DNA from: Planctomycetaceae bacterium
GTDB lineage: Bacteria; Planctomycetota; Planctomycetia; Pirellulales; PNKZ01
Direction: 5' to 3'
Assembly (NCBI GenBank): GCA_016793115.1
Contig: JAEUIN010000072.1
Span: forward strand, 1-37,739
DNA length: 37,739 nt
Part shown: positions 15,488-23,973 of the stretch, in pieces
How positions within the stretch are numbered: the first letter of the stretch is position 1
Layout: each line of letters begins with the position of its first letter
Translations under genes and position numbers: made by a program
Notes under the pieces: model-generated
The model's input: the letters and a program-made list of their open reading frames with translations, nothing else
Database searches by the model: none
Told to the model about the DNA's origin: nothing

Positions 15488-16141
15488 ATGATACTGCGAA
15501 TTGCGGCCGCGATCGTGCTGGCGCTGGGCGCCATGTCGGCCGCGTTGTGGGCCGCGCTGTCGTATCTTCCCGCAGTGCCTGCGGTCGACGATTGCGTCGC
15601 TTCCGTTTCGGGCAACTTCCAGGAGCCGCGTATGATTCAAGCCAAAATCGCCGACTCGAAGAGCGGCAAAGTGGAACAGGCCACATTTGGAGCCGGCTGT
15701 TTTTGGGGCGTCGAGGCGACGTTTCGGGCGACGCCGGGCGTACTGAGCACCAGGGTCGGCTTTGCCGGCGGGCGAACCGAAAACCCGACCTATGAAGACG
15801 TCTGCTACACGAATACGAACCACGCCGAAGTGGTGCATCTGGAGTTCGATCCGGAGGAGATTTCGTATCGCAAGCTGGTCGACATCTTCTTCGCGAACCA
15901 CAACCCGACGACGCTGAATCGCCAAGGGCCCGACGTCGGCTCGCAGTACCGCTCGGTCGTCTTTTATCACGGCGACGCCCAAAAGACCGTGGCCGAGGAG
16001 GCCAAGCGGCAACTCGGCGAGAGCGGTAAATGGGGCGATCGGCCGATCGTGACCCAGGTCGCACCGTTCACGCAGTTCTATCCGGCGGAAGAGTACCACC
16101 AGCAATACCTCGAAAAGCGAGGCAAGACGCACTGCCATTGA
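15488..16141 (+). CDS. msrA: Peptide methionine sulfoxide reductase MsrA
   Basis: Reduces methionine-S-sulfoxide in oxidised proteins. The catalytic cysteine is Cys71 in GAGCFWGVEATF, followed by GFAGG, NPTTLNRQGPDVGSQYRS and the FYPAEEYHQQYL motif, all typical. From ATG 15488 the protein has 217 residues with a hydrophobic N-terminus (about 5-25), suggesting export or membrane anchoring. An internal ATG at 15632 with an AGGAG site would give a 169-residue cytosolic enzyme of normal length. Both starts are plausible. A poly-G stretch (GGGGG) about 9 nt before the first ATG could serve as its ribosome binding site. Confidence 0.93.
   Translation: MILRIAAAIVLALGAMSAALWAALSYLPAVPAVDDCVASVSGNFQEPRMIQAKIADSKSGKVEQATFGAGCFWGVEATFRATPGVLSTRVGFAGGRTENPTYEDVCYTNTNHAEVVHLEFDPEEISYRKLVDIFFANHNPTTLNRQGPDVGSQYRSVVFYHGDAQKTVAEEAKRQLGESGKWGDRPIVTQVAPFTQFYPAEEYHQQYLEKRGKTHCH
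15621..15625 (+). promoter_or_regulatory. Internal ribosome binding site in msrA
   Basis: AGGAG six nt before an in-frame ATG at 15632 (MIQAKIADSK). It decides a possible second start giving MsrA without its hydrophobic N-terminus. Confidence 0.5.
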
Positions 16142-16274
16142 TGGCGCCGGCATGCTCGCGACGGCGAACGGGAGGAGACGTCTTGTGCCGCGGCGCACGG
16201 CTGCGGTACAAGATGGCCCCCTCTCCTCTGCTCATATCTTGCGAGGCGGCCGCCTGAGCGCGGTCGATGTCGTT

Positions 16275-16613
16275 ATGAATCGTCGCACGCTGCTGACGCG
16301 GTGCGCCGCGCTCCTGGCCGGCGGTTTCCTCTTTCATGCCGGTCGGACATCGCAGGCCGCGCCGCCCGTCCTGGGCAGCGGCATCAGCGGGCTCACCTAC
16401 AAGCAAGAGCTTGAAAAAGGTCTCAAGGCCCGCCGCCCCACCGACTTCACGTTCATCTCCAGCGTGGTCACCAAGGTGGAGAACGGACAACTCCCGCAGC
16501 AAGTCGTCAACGAAACGTTCGACTACGCGCGCCGCCAGAGCAACCAATACCCGTTCATCTACTTTCAGTTCGCGATTCGCAAACGAGCTCAAAAGCTGGG
16601 CGTCGCGCTGTAG
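16275..16613 (+). CDS. Small exported protein of unknown function
   Basis: A 112-residue protein I do not recognise. It begins MNRRTLLTRCAALLAGGFLF, an N-terminal RR followed by a hydrophobic stretch and an AQA-like cleavage region (TSQA, near 28), so it is probably exported, perhaps by Tat, although the motif is not a full SRRxFLK. The mature part (LEKGLKARRPTDFTFISSVV, then QQVVNETFDYARRQSNQYPF) looks like a compact mixed fold with conserved aromatic residues. ATG 16275 was chosen because it creates the signal peptide; the in-frame extension to 16152 is Arg-rich. It lies 133 bp after msrA on the same strand and ends 16 bp from the convergent mosaic-protein gene. Confidence 0.65.
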   Translation: MNRRTLLTRCAALLAGGFLFHAGRTSQAAPPVLGSGISGLTYKQELEKGLKARRPTDFTFISSVVTKVENGQLPQQVVNETFDYARRQSNQYPFIYFQFAIRKRAQKLGVAL

Positions 16614-16629
16614 CAAGGCCGTCGTCGTT

Positions 16630-19600
16630 CTAGGGCGGCGTCGGCCGATCGCTCAGCAAGTAAGCCAGCAAGTGTCGCAACTCGTCGGGCGTCTTGACCA
16701 AGCCCTGCGGCATGGGAGAGAGCGTCGTCGTCGTTCGCTCGTCAATTTGAGTGCGCTTCAGCTTGCGGCGCGACGCGTCGGGCAGCAGGAGTTCGAGTTC
16801 GTCGGCCGTTTCCGCCGTCACGAGCCCGGTGAGCGTGAGTCCGTCGTCGGTCGTGAACTGTTGAGCGCGAAACGGCTCGGCGACTTGCCGACTCGGCAGC
16901 AGGATCGATTCGACCAAGTGTGGAACCTGAAATCGTCGCTTGGCCTCGAACAAACTCGGAGCGCCGGCCGACTTCTGGTCGGGCACGATCGCATGGCACT
17001 TCGCGCACCCGAGCGTGCCGAACAGTCGCCGCCCCTCGCCCGCATTGCCGTGCGCGGCCTCAACCGTCCAGTTCGGCGCAAGAAATTCCTCGCCGATCGG
17101 CTGCGCGCCGCCGGAGGTCGCCGCTTCGCGCAACCGGGCGGCCAATTCGGCCGAGCCGAGCTTTTCCGGCAGCGACAGCTCGATCGCGGTCGCCGCCTGT
17201 AACCGTATGCGAAGCTTGGCATCGGGCAAGGCTTGAACGCGCAGTAGGATTTCGTTTCCGCCGGGTTGTATGTCGACCACCCACGATGCGGCATCCGGAA
17301 GTTTGTCCGCCGCGAGTTGGCTGTTCACATAGAGTTCGGCCGGTCCGGCATGAGCGACCGAGAGCAGCGCCTGTTGTCGGGCCGAACAGGCGGCTCGAAA
17401 CGTGACGTACCAACTCGCCGGGCTCGCCGCAATCGTGGTCGTCGAAGTCAAGCGGAGTCCGTCGCCGTCGGATTTCGCTTCCTGCCAAGTCCGCGCCGCG
17501 GCGCCCGTGCCGTAGCTCGCCGTCAGGTCGAGAGTCGCGTGTTCCGGAATGTGCTTCCGATTGAAGCCTTCGCCGCCGTCGTCGAACGGACCGGCGATCC
17601 ACGCCTGCCGGACGACGGATTGCGGCCCTGCGGCGAGCCGCTTCAGTTGAATTTCACGACGGGTTTGGGCGACCAACGGCTCGCTCCGAGAGTCGTTCAG
17701 CAGCGACAGATAGAATGCGGCCTGCAGGCGCACGGAGTCGGTCGGGTCGGCGAGCATCGCGACGAGCACGGCAAAGAGCTTCTCTTGTTCTTTGGTGTGA
17801 GGCGCCGCGGCCCAGCGCTGCGCCATCGTGTAGCTGCCGACGCGGGCCAAATCGGCCAAGTCGACCTCGTCGTCGGAGCCCCAGAACTGTTGCTTTCGTT
17901 TGAAGAACGAACTCTCCTTTTGATAGAAGAGCGAAAGCTCCGGCGGAGGCACGTCGTCGACCGCGGGCCGCGTCAGCCGCTCGCCGATTTGCACGACTTG
18001 CCGTCGTTTTGCGCCCTCATCCGCGGTGGGCGAGTAGTTCGCAGCTTCTAAGTCGTCGAACAAATCATAAGACTTAAATGCGAGTTCGCCCTCGGTATCG
18101 GCCCGGTTCGTTTCGCGGGCTCCCTTTGCGCCCATGCGTCCGTCGGTCGGCCGCACGACATAGAGATCGCTCGCACAGTAAGGCGCCGCCATGTTGCCGG
18201 ACATGTACAACGCCGTGACGAACAACTCGCCGCGCGAGCCGACGGCGACGCCGACCGGCCGGCAGTTTTCGTCGCCGGTCAGAACCGTTTCTTCGACGGC
18301 GCGGAACTGACGATCGTTATTTAGTTGCGGGCGATACGCGGTCACGGCGTGTCGATCCCAGCGGCACATCAACAACCGATCTGCAAGCGACGGCAGTTGC
18401 GGCGCCGCGCCGTAAAACGTGAGATCGCACGGCACGCCGCGGCCGAGGTCGCACACCGGCTCGTTCAGGTCGAGCCGATCGGGGCTTTTCGACGCCATCC
18501 ATCCGCGCGGCCAGCCGAAGTCGATTCCTTCGTAGGCGACATGCAGAAGCTTGGCCGGCGCGTAGAGATCGGCCCTGCCTTCGTGGTCGTTGTCGTTGGT
18601 GAACAGATTCCAATCGCGATCGAACGCCAGCCCGACCGGCCCGCGCAATCCGGTGGCGACGACGTCGACTTGGCCCGTCGCGACGTGGAACCGGAGGACG
18701 GCGCCCTGCCCCGTGTACGGCGTTTCCCGCCATTCCGAGCCGACCTTGGAGAGCCGCGGCGCGGAAGAATCGCCGATCGCCGGCGCTCCCGGCTCACCGG
18801 GCGAGCCTTTGCCCGATCCCTTGCTATAGAGCACCCAATGTCCCCAATGGTCGGGTCGATTCCAATCCCCGTAACCCAGCCATGGATCGCCGTGCGTGAT
18901 GTAAAGATCGCCGAACTTGCCCCACACTAAGCAATGGAAGCTCACATGCAGGTCGAGCGGCAGGCCCCAGAGGACTCGATTCGGCTTCAAGCCGACGCGA
19001 CGCACGCGCCCCTGCGGCACCCGATACAGCGCGTTCGACGTCAGCACGAAGAGATCGTCGTCGAGAAACTCCAGCCCAATGATGATCGAGTCTTGCGGAA
19101 ACCGCAGGATTTCCCGGCGGGGTGCGAAGCCGCCGTCGGGGCGGGCTTCGAAGACGAACACGCCTTCGCGCCCACCGACGAACACATGCCCGTCGCGGTC
19201 GACCTTCACGCCCATGTAAACCTGATCCGGTGAGCGGTCGAGGAGTATGACCTTTAAACCGGGATCGACCGACTTGAGATGCACGCCCGGCGGCGGGATC
19301 GGCGACTTCGGCGTCGCAGCCGCCGGCGTTACCGCGCGCTTCGCCGTGTTCTTGAAGTGGGAGAGATCGGCGACTTCCGCCGCGTCGCTCTTGCCGAATT
19401 GCCAGAGACCGAGCGTAAGCTTGTCGATCGCTCGTTCGATCGGCGGCCGCGGCGGCGCGTTCGAATCGCCGCGACTCAACCGCAACACATCGACGACTCC
19501 GTCGCAGCCGATCGTACCTTCGACAAGGCGGCCGACGGCCAACTGGCCCGGCGAGTCCGTCGCGGCCGAGGATTTCGTCGTCGCGATCATTTCCTCGCCC

Positions 19601-20862
19601 GCCGCCCGGCCGTCGACGAACAGCCGCACTCGATCCGCAGCGTAAGTCACGAGGATTTCGTGCGGCTTACCGTCGCAAACGTCGACTTGGCTTCGTACAT
19701 GATCCGGTTTGCGCCCCGGCAAGTAGACGGCCGCCGCACCGGTCTGCGGAAACGTGAACACTTCCCAGTGCAGCGGCGAGCGTTTTTCGTTGCAGGCCGC
19801 GAGGATGTTGTAATGCGACTTCGAGCGGAGCGTCGCACGGAGTTCGATGGTGAGCGGCGTCGCTTGATACTCCGTCCGGCCGGCGATCGAGTAGCCGGTT
19901 TGAGCCGCCGAAGTCGCGGTCGCCGCGGTTTTTGGACCGGGAACCGGCGTGCGCGGCGTCGGCTTCGGGCCGGCCGGCTTCCCGTCGAGTTGCGGCAGCT
20001 GCCAATCGAGCCCGTCGAGGTTGTCTTGCAGGCGGGCTTCGGCGTCGTCTTGCGTGTGGCCAAGAATGCCGATCGGACCGCGGTAGCCGCTCTCGCGAAC
20101 GACTTTCAGCAGTTTGAGATCGAGTTCCCCTTGGCCGAGTTGCAGGATTTTTTGGCCGCGTTGATCACCGTTCGGATTCATGCCGTTGAGATTTAGGCAG
20201 AGCAAATGCGGCAAAGTCTTTCGCAAGATTTCCGCGAGTCGTTCGACATGAGCATGTCCGTGATGAAAATTGTAGACGATGCCGACGTTAGGAAGTTTGA
20301 GCTCGTCGATGATCGCCAGCTGATTCTCCGGTTCGCCGAACCAGCCGCCGTGATTGTAGAGCCCGACTTTCAGGCCTTGAGCCGCGGCCGCTTCGGCCAG
20401 CGGTCGAATGCGCGCCGCTTCTTCTGCGACGCGCCGACGCTGTTCTTCCGGCGATTTCGTCGGCTCTCCGCCGCCGGTAATCCAGAGTTGCGGATGAACA
20501 TCGTGCTTTTTGCAGAGCGCGAGAATGTGTTTCGCTTCGTCGTTTAAGGCCCGCGGAAACCACCACGCGTCGAGGCTCACGCCGTGTCGCTTCGCGGCTT
20601 CGATCTCGGCCTCGAACGTCGGCACGTGCTCGGCGCGGTAGTCGTAAGCGAAGTGCTTGAACCCGAGCTTTTCGAGCATCGCCGCCCGCTCTTCCGGGCC
20701 GCGTTTTTTTGCGTCGAACGGCACGATGCACCAAGCGACGAGATTGTCGCGACGAAACACGTCGTACGTCGCCGGTTCCGCGGCTTCGGCCTGCACGGCG
20801 AGGCAAACGGCCGTCCATGCCGTAAGCATAAGGATCGTTGCTTGCCGCAAAATGCGCCTCAT
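16630..20862 (-). CDS. Giant secreted mosaic protein: TIM-barrel, LamG-like, beta-propeller and cytochrome c domains
   Basis: A 1410-residue protein with a signal peptide (residues 1-27, ends VQAEA), so it acts in the envelope. Residues 33-290 look like a sugar phosphate isomerase/epimerase-type TIM barrel (LYNHGGWFGEPENQ, YNFHHGHAH). Residues 323-465 look like a LamG/concanavalin-type domain (LRATLRSKSHYN, VDGRAAGEE). Residues about 523-905 form a beta-propeller of the membrane-bound dehydrogenase / glucose-sorbosone dehydrogenase kind. A helical repeat region follows near 1000-1070, then a beta-rich part, and a C-terminal cytochrome c with heme motif C1286-A-K-C1289-H1290 in the planctomycete style. 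It may oxidise a carbohydrate-derived substrate and pass electrons to the heme. Its ATG overlaps the GntR gene stop as ATGA, so the two are translationally coupled. Confidence 0.82.
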   Translation of the reverse strand: MRRILRQATILMLTAWTAVCLAVQAEAAEPATYDVFRRDNLVAWCIVPFDAKKRGPEERAAMLEKLGFKHFAYDYRAEHVPTFEAEIEAAKRHGVSLDAWWFPRALNDEAKHILALCKKHDVHPQLWITGGGEPTKSPEEQRRRVAEEAARIRPLAEAAAAQGLKVGLYNHGGWFGEPENQLAIIDELKLPNVGIVYNFHHGHAHVERLAEILRKTLPHLLCLNLNGMNPNGDQRGQKILQLGQGELDLKLLKVVRESGYRGPIGILGHTQDDAEARLQDNLDGLDWQLPQLDGKPAGPKPTPRTPVPGPKTAATATSAAQTGYSIAGRTEYQATPLTIELRATLRSKSHYNILAACNEKRSPLHWEVFTFPQTGAAAVYLPGRKPDHVRSQVDVCDGKPHEILVTYAADRVRLFVDGRAAGEEMIATTKSSAATDSPGQLAVGRLVEGTIGCDGVVDVLRLSRGDSNAPPRPPIERAIDKLTLGLWQFGKSDAAEVADLSHFKNTAKRAVTPAAATPKSPIPPPGVHLKSVDPGLKVILLDRSPDQVYMGVKVDRDGHVFVGGREGVFVFEARPDGGFAPRREILRFPQDSIIIGLEFLDDDLFVLTSNALYRVPQGRVRRVGLKPNRVLWGLPLDLHVSFHCLVWGKFGDLYITHGDPWLGYGDWNRPDHWGHWVLYSKGSGKGSPGEPGAPAIGDSSAPRLSKVGSEWRETPYTGQGAVLRFHVATGQVDVVATGLRGPVGLAFDRDWNLFTNDNDHEGRADLYAPAKLLHVAYEGIDFGWPRGWMASKSPDRLDLNEPVCDLGRGVPCDLTFYGAAPQLPSLADRLLMCRWDRHAVTAYRPQLNNDRQFRAVEETVLTGDENCRPVGVAVGSRGELFVTALYMSGNMAAPYCASDLYVVRPTDGRMGAKGARETNRADTEGELAFKSYDLFDDLEAANYSPTADEGAKRRQVVQIGERLTRPAVDDVPPPELSLFYQKESSFFKRKQQFWGSDDEVDLADLARVGSYTMAQRWAAAPHTKEQEKLFAVLVAMLADPTDSVRLQAAFYLSLLNDSRSEPLVAQTRREIQLKRLAAGPQSVVRQAWIAGPFDDGGEGFNRKHIPEHATLDLTASYGTGAAARTWQEAKSDGDGLRLTSTTTIAASPASWYVTFRAACSARQQALLSVAHAGPAELYVNSQLAADKLPDAASWVVDIQPGGNEILLRVQALPDAKLRIRLQAATAIELSLPEKLGSAELAARLREAATSGGAQPIGEEFLAPNWTVEAAHGNAGEGRRLFGTLGCAKCHAIVPDQKSAGAPSLFEAKRRFQVPHLVESILLPSRQVAEPFRAQQFTTDDGLTLTGLVTAETADELELLLPDASRRKLKRTQIDERTTTTLSPMPQGLVKTPDELRHLLAYLLSDRPTPP

Positions 20863-21548
20863 CGCGTCACCTCCGCTTCCGTCGCGTAAAGCTCGTCGAG
20901 CACCGCCGCTAGGCGATTCTGGATATGGCCTGCCATCGCCTTGCGGGCCGCGGTCGGTCGGCGGGCTTCGAGCGCCGCGAGTATTTCCTCATGCTCGGCG
21001 AGCGCGGCCCCGAGATTGGCGTCGTTGCCCGTCAAGCGACAGAAGCAGCGAACCAAGCGACGATAGCGGGCGATGTCGTCTTGGAGGCGACGATTGTCGG
21101 CGGCCGCCGCGACGGCGTCGTGGAATTTCAAATCGAACTCGATCGCGCGGGCCGCCCAATCGACTCCGCGCTTCGGCTTCGACAGCTTCGCGATTTCTTG
21201 CCGCAATGCGGCGAGCGCTTCTTTCGGCAATCGCGTCGCCGCGCGTTCGGCGGCCGCGGCCTCGAGTTGTTCGCGCATTTCATACACTTCGACGACGTCG
21301 CGTCGACCCAGTCGGGCTACCCGCGGCCGACAATTCGGCACTTGTTCGACGAGCCCGTCGTGCGTGAGCCGCTGCAAGGCTTCGGTGACCGGGGTGCGAC
21401 TCACTTGGAATCGATCGGCGAGTGCCACGGCGCTCAACTCTTCTCCCGCAGCGAGTTGCCCGCGGAGAATCGCTTCCAGGAGCGTCTCATAGGCGGCGTC
21501 GGCCAGCGAGGTTCGCTTCAGCCCTCCGTCGGTCAGTATGGTCGACAT
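20859..21548 (-). CDS. GntR-family transcriptional regulator, FCD (FadR-type) subfamily
   Basis: A 229-residue repressor-type regulator. The N-terminal winged helix (LADAAYETLLEAILRGQL, then LADRFQVSRTPVTEALQRL) is textbook GntR. The C-terminal all-helical FCD domain keeps the metal/ligand set: Asp and His in FDLKFHDAV, His in LAEHEEIL and His in AMAGHIQN. FCD regulators usually sense small carboxylic acids or sugar acids. It is the first gene of a two-gene unit with the mosaic protein (ATGA overlap) and divergent from a hydrolase-amidohydrolase pair. A palindrome in the divergent gap is a natural candidate operator. ATG 21548 gives the usual short N-terminal arm. Confidence 0.92.
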   Translation of the reverse strand: MSTILTDGGLKRTSLADAAYETLLEAILRGQLAAGEELSAVALADRFQVSRTPVTEALQRLTHDGLVEQVPNCRPRVARLGRRDVVEVYEMREQLEAAAAERAATRLPKEALAALRQEIAKLSKPKRGVDWAARAIEFDLKFHDAVAAAADNRRLQDDIARYRRLVRCFCRLTGNDANLGAALAEHEEILAALEARRPTAARKAMAGHIQNRLAAVLDELYATEAEVTR

Positions 21549-21670
21549 GGTCTCGTGATCCTTGTTGCTGAAAGCAAACGGAAAGGCGCGCCGACTTTTG
21601 ACTTCGGCAACGATCTCGGCGACGATCGCTTGACGATCTGGACACCGGGGCGTCTATTTATTGCATGTTG

Positions 21671-21688
21671 CATCCTGCATGCAGGATG
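21671..21688. promoter_or_regulatory. 18-bp perfect palindrome in the GntR divergent region
   Basis: CATCCTGCATGCAGGATG reads the same on both strands. Symmetry continues imperfectly outward to about 34 bp (TTGCATGTTG on the left against GAGCATAC on the right). It lies 40 bp before the alpha/beta hydrolase start and 122 bp before the GntR start. An operator for the GntR dimer is likely by position; a dispersed palindromic repeat is the alternative. Confidence 0.5.
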
Positions 21689-21728
21689 GAGCATACGCCC
21701 TGCGGCCCGCTTTCTCAACCCAATTCCC

Positions 21729-22607
21729 ATGACGCTCTCCTACACGATTCGCAAGTTCACCGCCTCCGGCTTGGAACTGGCGTATTCGCGCTCCCTCCCG
21801 GCCGCGCCTGCCGCCTCGCTCGCCTTCTTTCATGGCGTGCTGCGAACCGGCGAAATCTTCTCGCCGCTCACGGCACACTTGCACGCCCGCTACGAACTGC
21901 GGCAGCTCGACCAACGCGGCCACGGCGCTTCAAGCCGAGCCGAGCGCTATCTCGTCGTCGATTTCGTCGCCGACGCCGTGGCTTGGCTCCGTGAGGAAAT
22001 CCGGCATCCCGTCGTGCTCTACGGCCACTCGCTCGGCGCCATGGTCGCCGCTGCGGCCGCGGCGCAATGCCCCGAGTTGGTGCGGGCCTGCGTCTTGGAA
22101 GATCCGCCGTTTCGCACGCTCGGCGCCCACATCGGCGCTTCGAACTTCCACGATTACTTCGCTCAGGTTCAACAGGCGATTGCCGAACCCGGCACGACCC
22201 GCGAACTCGCGATCCGGCTCGGCGAGATCACCTTTCACGATCCCGCGACCGCCGGCTTGCGGCGGATGCGCGAAGTGCGCGACGGCGTTTCACTGCGCTT
22301 ATTGGCAAGTTCGCTCCGCCGTCTCGATCCGCGCGTGCTTGAGCCGCTCGTCGGCGGGCGTTGGCTCGAAGGATACGACGAAGAACGGACGTTCGCCGCC
22401 ATCCGCTGCCCGGTGCTGCTGTTGCAAGCCGACCTTACCCAAGGCGGCATGCTCATCGACGACGATGTCGCCCTGTTTCGCCGATTGGTCGACGACGTCA
22501 CATTGATTCGTATGCCGGGCGTCGGCCATATGATGCACTGGCATCGCACGCAAGAAATCGCCAACCTCGTCACGGGCTTCGTCGATTCACTCGATCCCGC
22601 CGAATAG
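21729..22607 (+). CDS. Alpha/beta hydrolase
   Basis: A 292-residue cytosolic alpha/beta hydrolase. The oxyanion region is FFHGVLRTG, the nucleophile is Ser101 in YGHSLGAM, the acid is probably Asp235 (LLQADLTQ), and the histidine is His267 in GVGHMMHWH. Early DQRGHGAS is typical of the esterase/hydrolase/haloalkane-type branch. The substrate is unknown. ATG 21729 was chosen because it starts a conserved-looking strand (MTLSYTIRKFTASGLELAYS); the same frame stays open far upstream over the antisense GntR gene, which is an artefact of high GC. It lies 51 bp before the amidohydrolase, so the two form one unit, divergent from the GntR-mosaic unit and perhaps under its control. Confidence 0.88.
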   Translation: MTLSYTIRKFTASGLELAYSRSLPAAPAASLAFFHGVLRTGEIFSPLTAHLHARYELRQLDQRGHGASSRAERYLVVDFVADAVAWLREEIRHPVVLYGHSLGAMVAAAAAAQCPELVRACVLEDPPFRTLGAHIGASNFHDYFAQVQQAIAEPGTTRELAIRLGEITFHDPATAGLRRMREVRDGVSLRLLASSLRRLDPRVLEPLVGGRWLEGYDEERTFAAIRCPVLLLQADLTQGGMLIDDDVALFRRLVDDVTLIRMPGVGHMMHWHRTQEIANLVTGFVDSLDPAE

Positions 22608-22658
22608 CCAGCCGCACGCTTCCTGTCTCCGACCGTCGGAAAACCAAGGTCGCACACT

Positions 22659-23936
22659 ATGAAAACAACAACGGGTACGACCGTCGTTCGCAACGGCAAG
22701 CTCGTCGACGGTCGAGGCGGCGCTCCGATCGTCGATGCGGCGCTCGTCGTCGAAGACGGAAAGATTCGCTACGCGGGCCCGGCGCGCGCGGCGCCGCAAG
22801 TCGCTCCCGACGCACGACAGATCGACGCCCGCGGCGGCACGATCATGCCGGGCCTCGTCGAAGCCCACTTTCATCCGACGTACTTCAACGTCGCCGCGCT
22901 CGAAGACCTCGACATTAAGTATCCGGTCGAATACGTGACGCTGTTGGCCGCGAGCAATGCGAAGCTGGCGCTCGAGTGCGGCTACACGTCGGCCCGCAGC
23001 GGCGGCAGCTTGTTCAATATCGACGTTTGGCTCAAGAAAGCGATTGAGGAAGGCGTCGCCGTCGGTCCCCGCTTGGCGGCCAGCGGTCGCGAAATCTGCG
23101 GTGCGGCCGGCCTAATGGATTGGAACCCCGATTTTCGCAAGATCGGCATGGAAGGTTTGGTGCTCATCGTCAACGGCCCGGACGAAGCCCGCGCCGCGGT
23201 TCGTAAACTCGTGAAAGACGGCGTCGAGTGGATCAAGACGTATCCGACCGGTGACGCGGCGGCCCCGGAGGTGAACGATCATCACACGCTCTGCATGACG
23301 TTTGAAGAGATGTACGCCGTCGTGCAGACGGCCCATAACCATGGTCTTAAGGTGACTGGCCACTGCCGCGCGACGGAAGGCATTAAAAACGCGCTACGCG
23401 CCGGCTACGATGCGATCGAGCACGGCACCTTCATGGACGACGAAGCGCTGGAACTGCTGCTTAAGCGCGACGTGCCTTGTGTACCGGCTCTGTATTTTGA
23501 ATGGGCTTCGGTCGAGCGCGGGCCGGAGTTCAAGATGAGTCAAAAGGTCATCGACGGCCACAAAGAAACGCTGGAAGGAGGCGCGGAAAGTGTGCGACGA
23601 ATCCTCCGCGCCGGCGGACGACTCGGCATGGGGGGCGACTACGGCTTCGCTTGGAACCCGCACGGCGATTATGCCCGCGAGCTGAGTTTCTTCGTCGAAT
23701 ATGTCGGGTTTACGCCGCTCGAAGTGCTCACCTGCGCGACGAAGACCGGCGCGGAAATCCTCGGCCGCGGCGAAGAACTCGGCACGCTCGAAGCGGGAAA
23801 AATAGCCGACGTGCTCGTCGTCGACGGCGACGTCGCGGCCGACATTCGCCTGCTGCAAGATCGCGACAAGTTCATCGCCGTCGTGCAAGGGGGAGCGATA
23901 CGGGCCGGCCGACTTGCCCAGCCGGCAAGTCGCTGA
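22659..23936 (+). CDS. Metal-dependent amidohydrolase, imidazolonepropionase/prolidase-like
   Basis: A 425-residue cytosolic amidohydrolase of the binuclear metal superfamily. All ligands are visible: His70 and His72 (EAHFHPT), the carbamylated Lys193 (WIKTYPTG), His235 (VTGHCRA), His255 (AIEHGTF) and Asp327 (GGDYGF). N-terminal and C-terminal strands (VVRNGKLVDGRGG; GKIADVLVVDGD) form the small beta sandwich. It belongs to the branch with Xaa-Pro dipeptidases, organophosphate hydrolases and imidazolonepropionase, so the scissile bond is an amide, lactam or ester, but the substrate is not known. It is co-directional with the alpha/beta hydrolase and probably serves the same catabolic route. 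Confidence 0.9.
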   Translation: MKTTTGTTVVRNGKLVDGRGGAPIVDAALVVEDGKIRYAGPARAAPQVAPDARQIDARGGTIMPGLVEAHFHPTYFNVAALEDLDIKYPVEYVTLLAASNAKLALECGYTSARSGGSLFNIDVWLKKAIEEGVAVGPRLAASGREICGAAGLMDWNPDFRKIGMEGLVLIVNGPDEARAAVRKLVKDGVEWIKTYPTGDAAAPEVNDHHTLCMTFEEMYAVVQTAHNHGLKVTGHCRATEGIKNALRAGYDAIEHGTFMDDEALELLLKRDVPCVPALYFEWASVERGPEFKMSQKVIDGHKETLEGGAESVRRILRAGGRLGMGGDYGFAWNPHGDYARELSFFVEYVGFTPLEVLTCATKTGAEILGRGEELGTLEAGKIADVLVVDGDVAADIRLLQDRDKFIAVVQGGAIRAGRLAQPASR

Positions 23937-23973
23937 GCGCGTCGCGCTTACTCGCAACCGTGCGAAATGGAGG

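Noticed and set aside
20925..21728. N-terminal extension of the alpha/beta hydrolase
   Set aside because: The frame stays open over the antisense GntR gene, but the homologous protein starts at ATG 21729; the extension has no domain and would remove the divergent promoter region.
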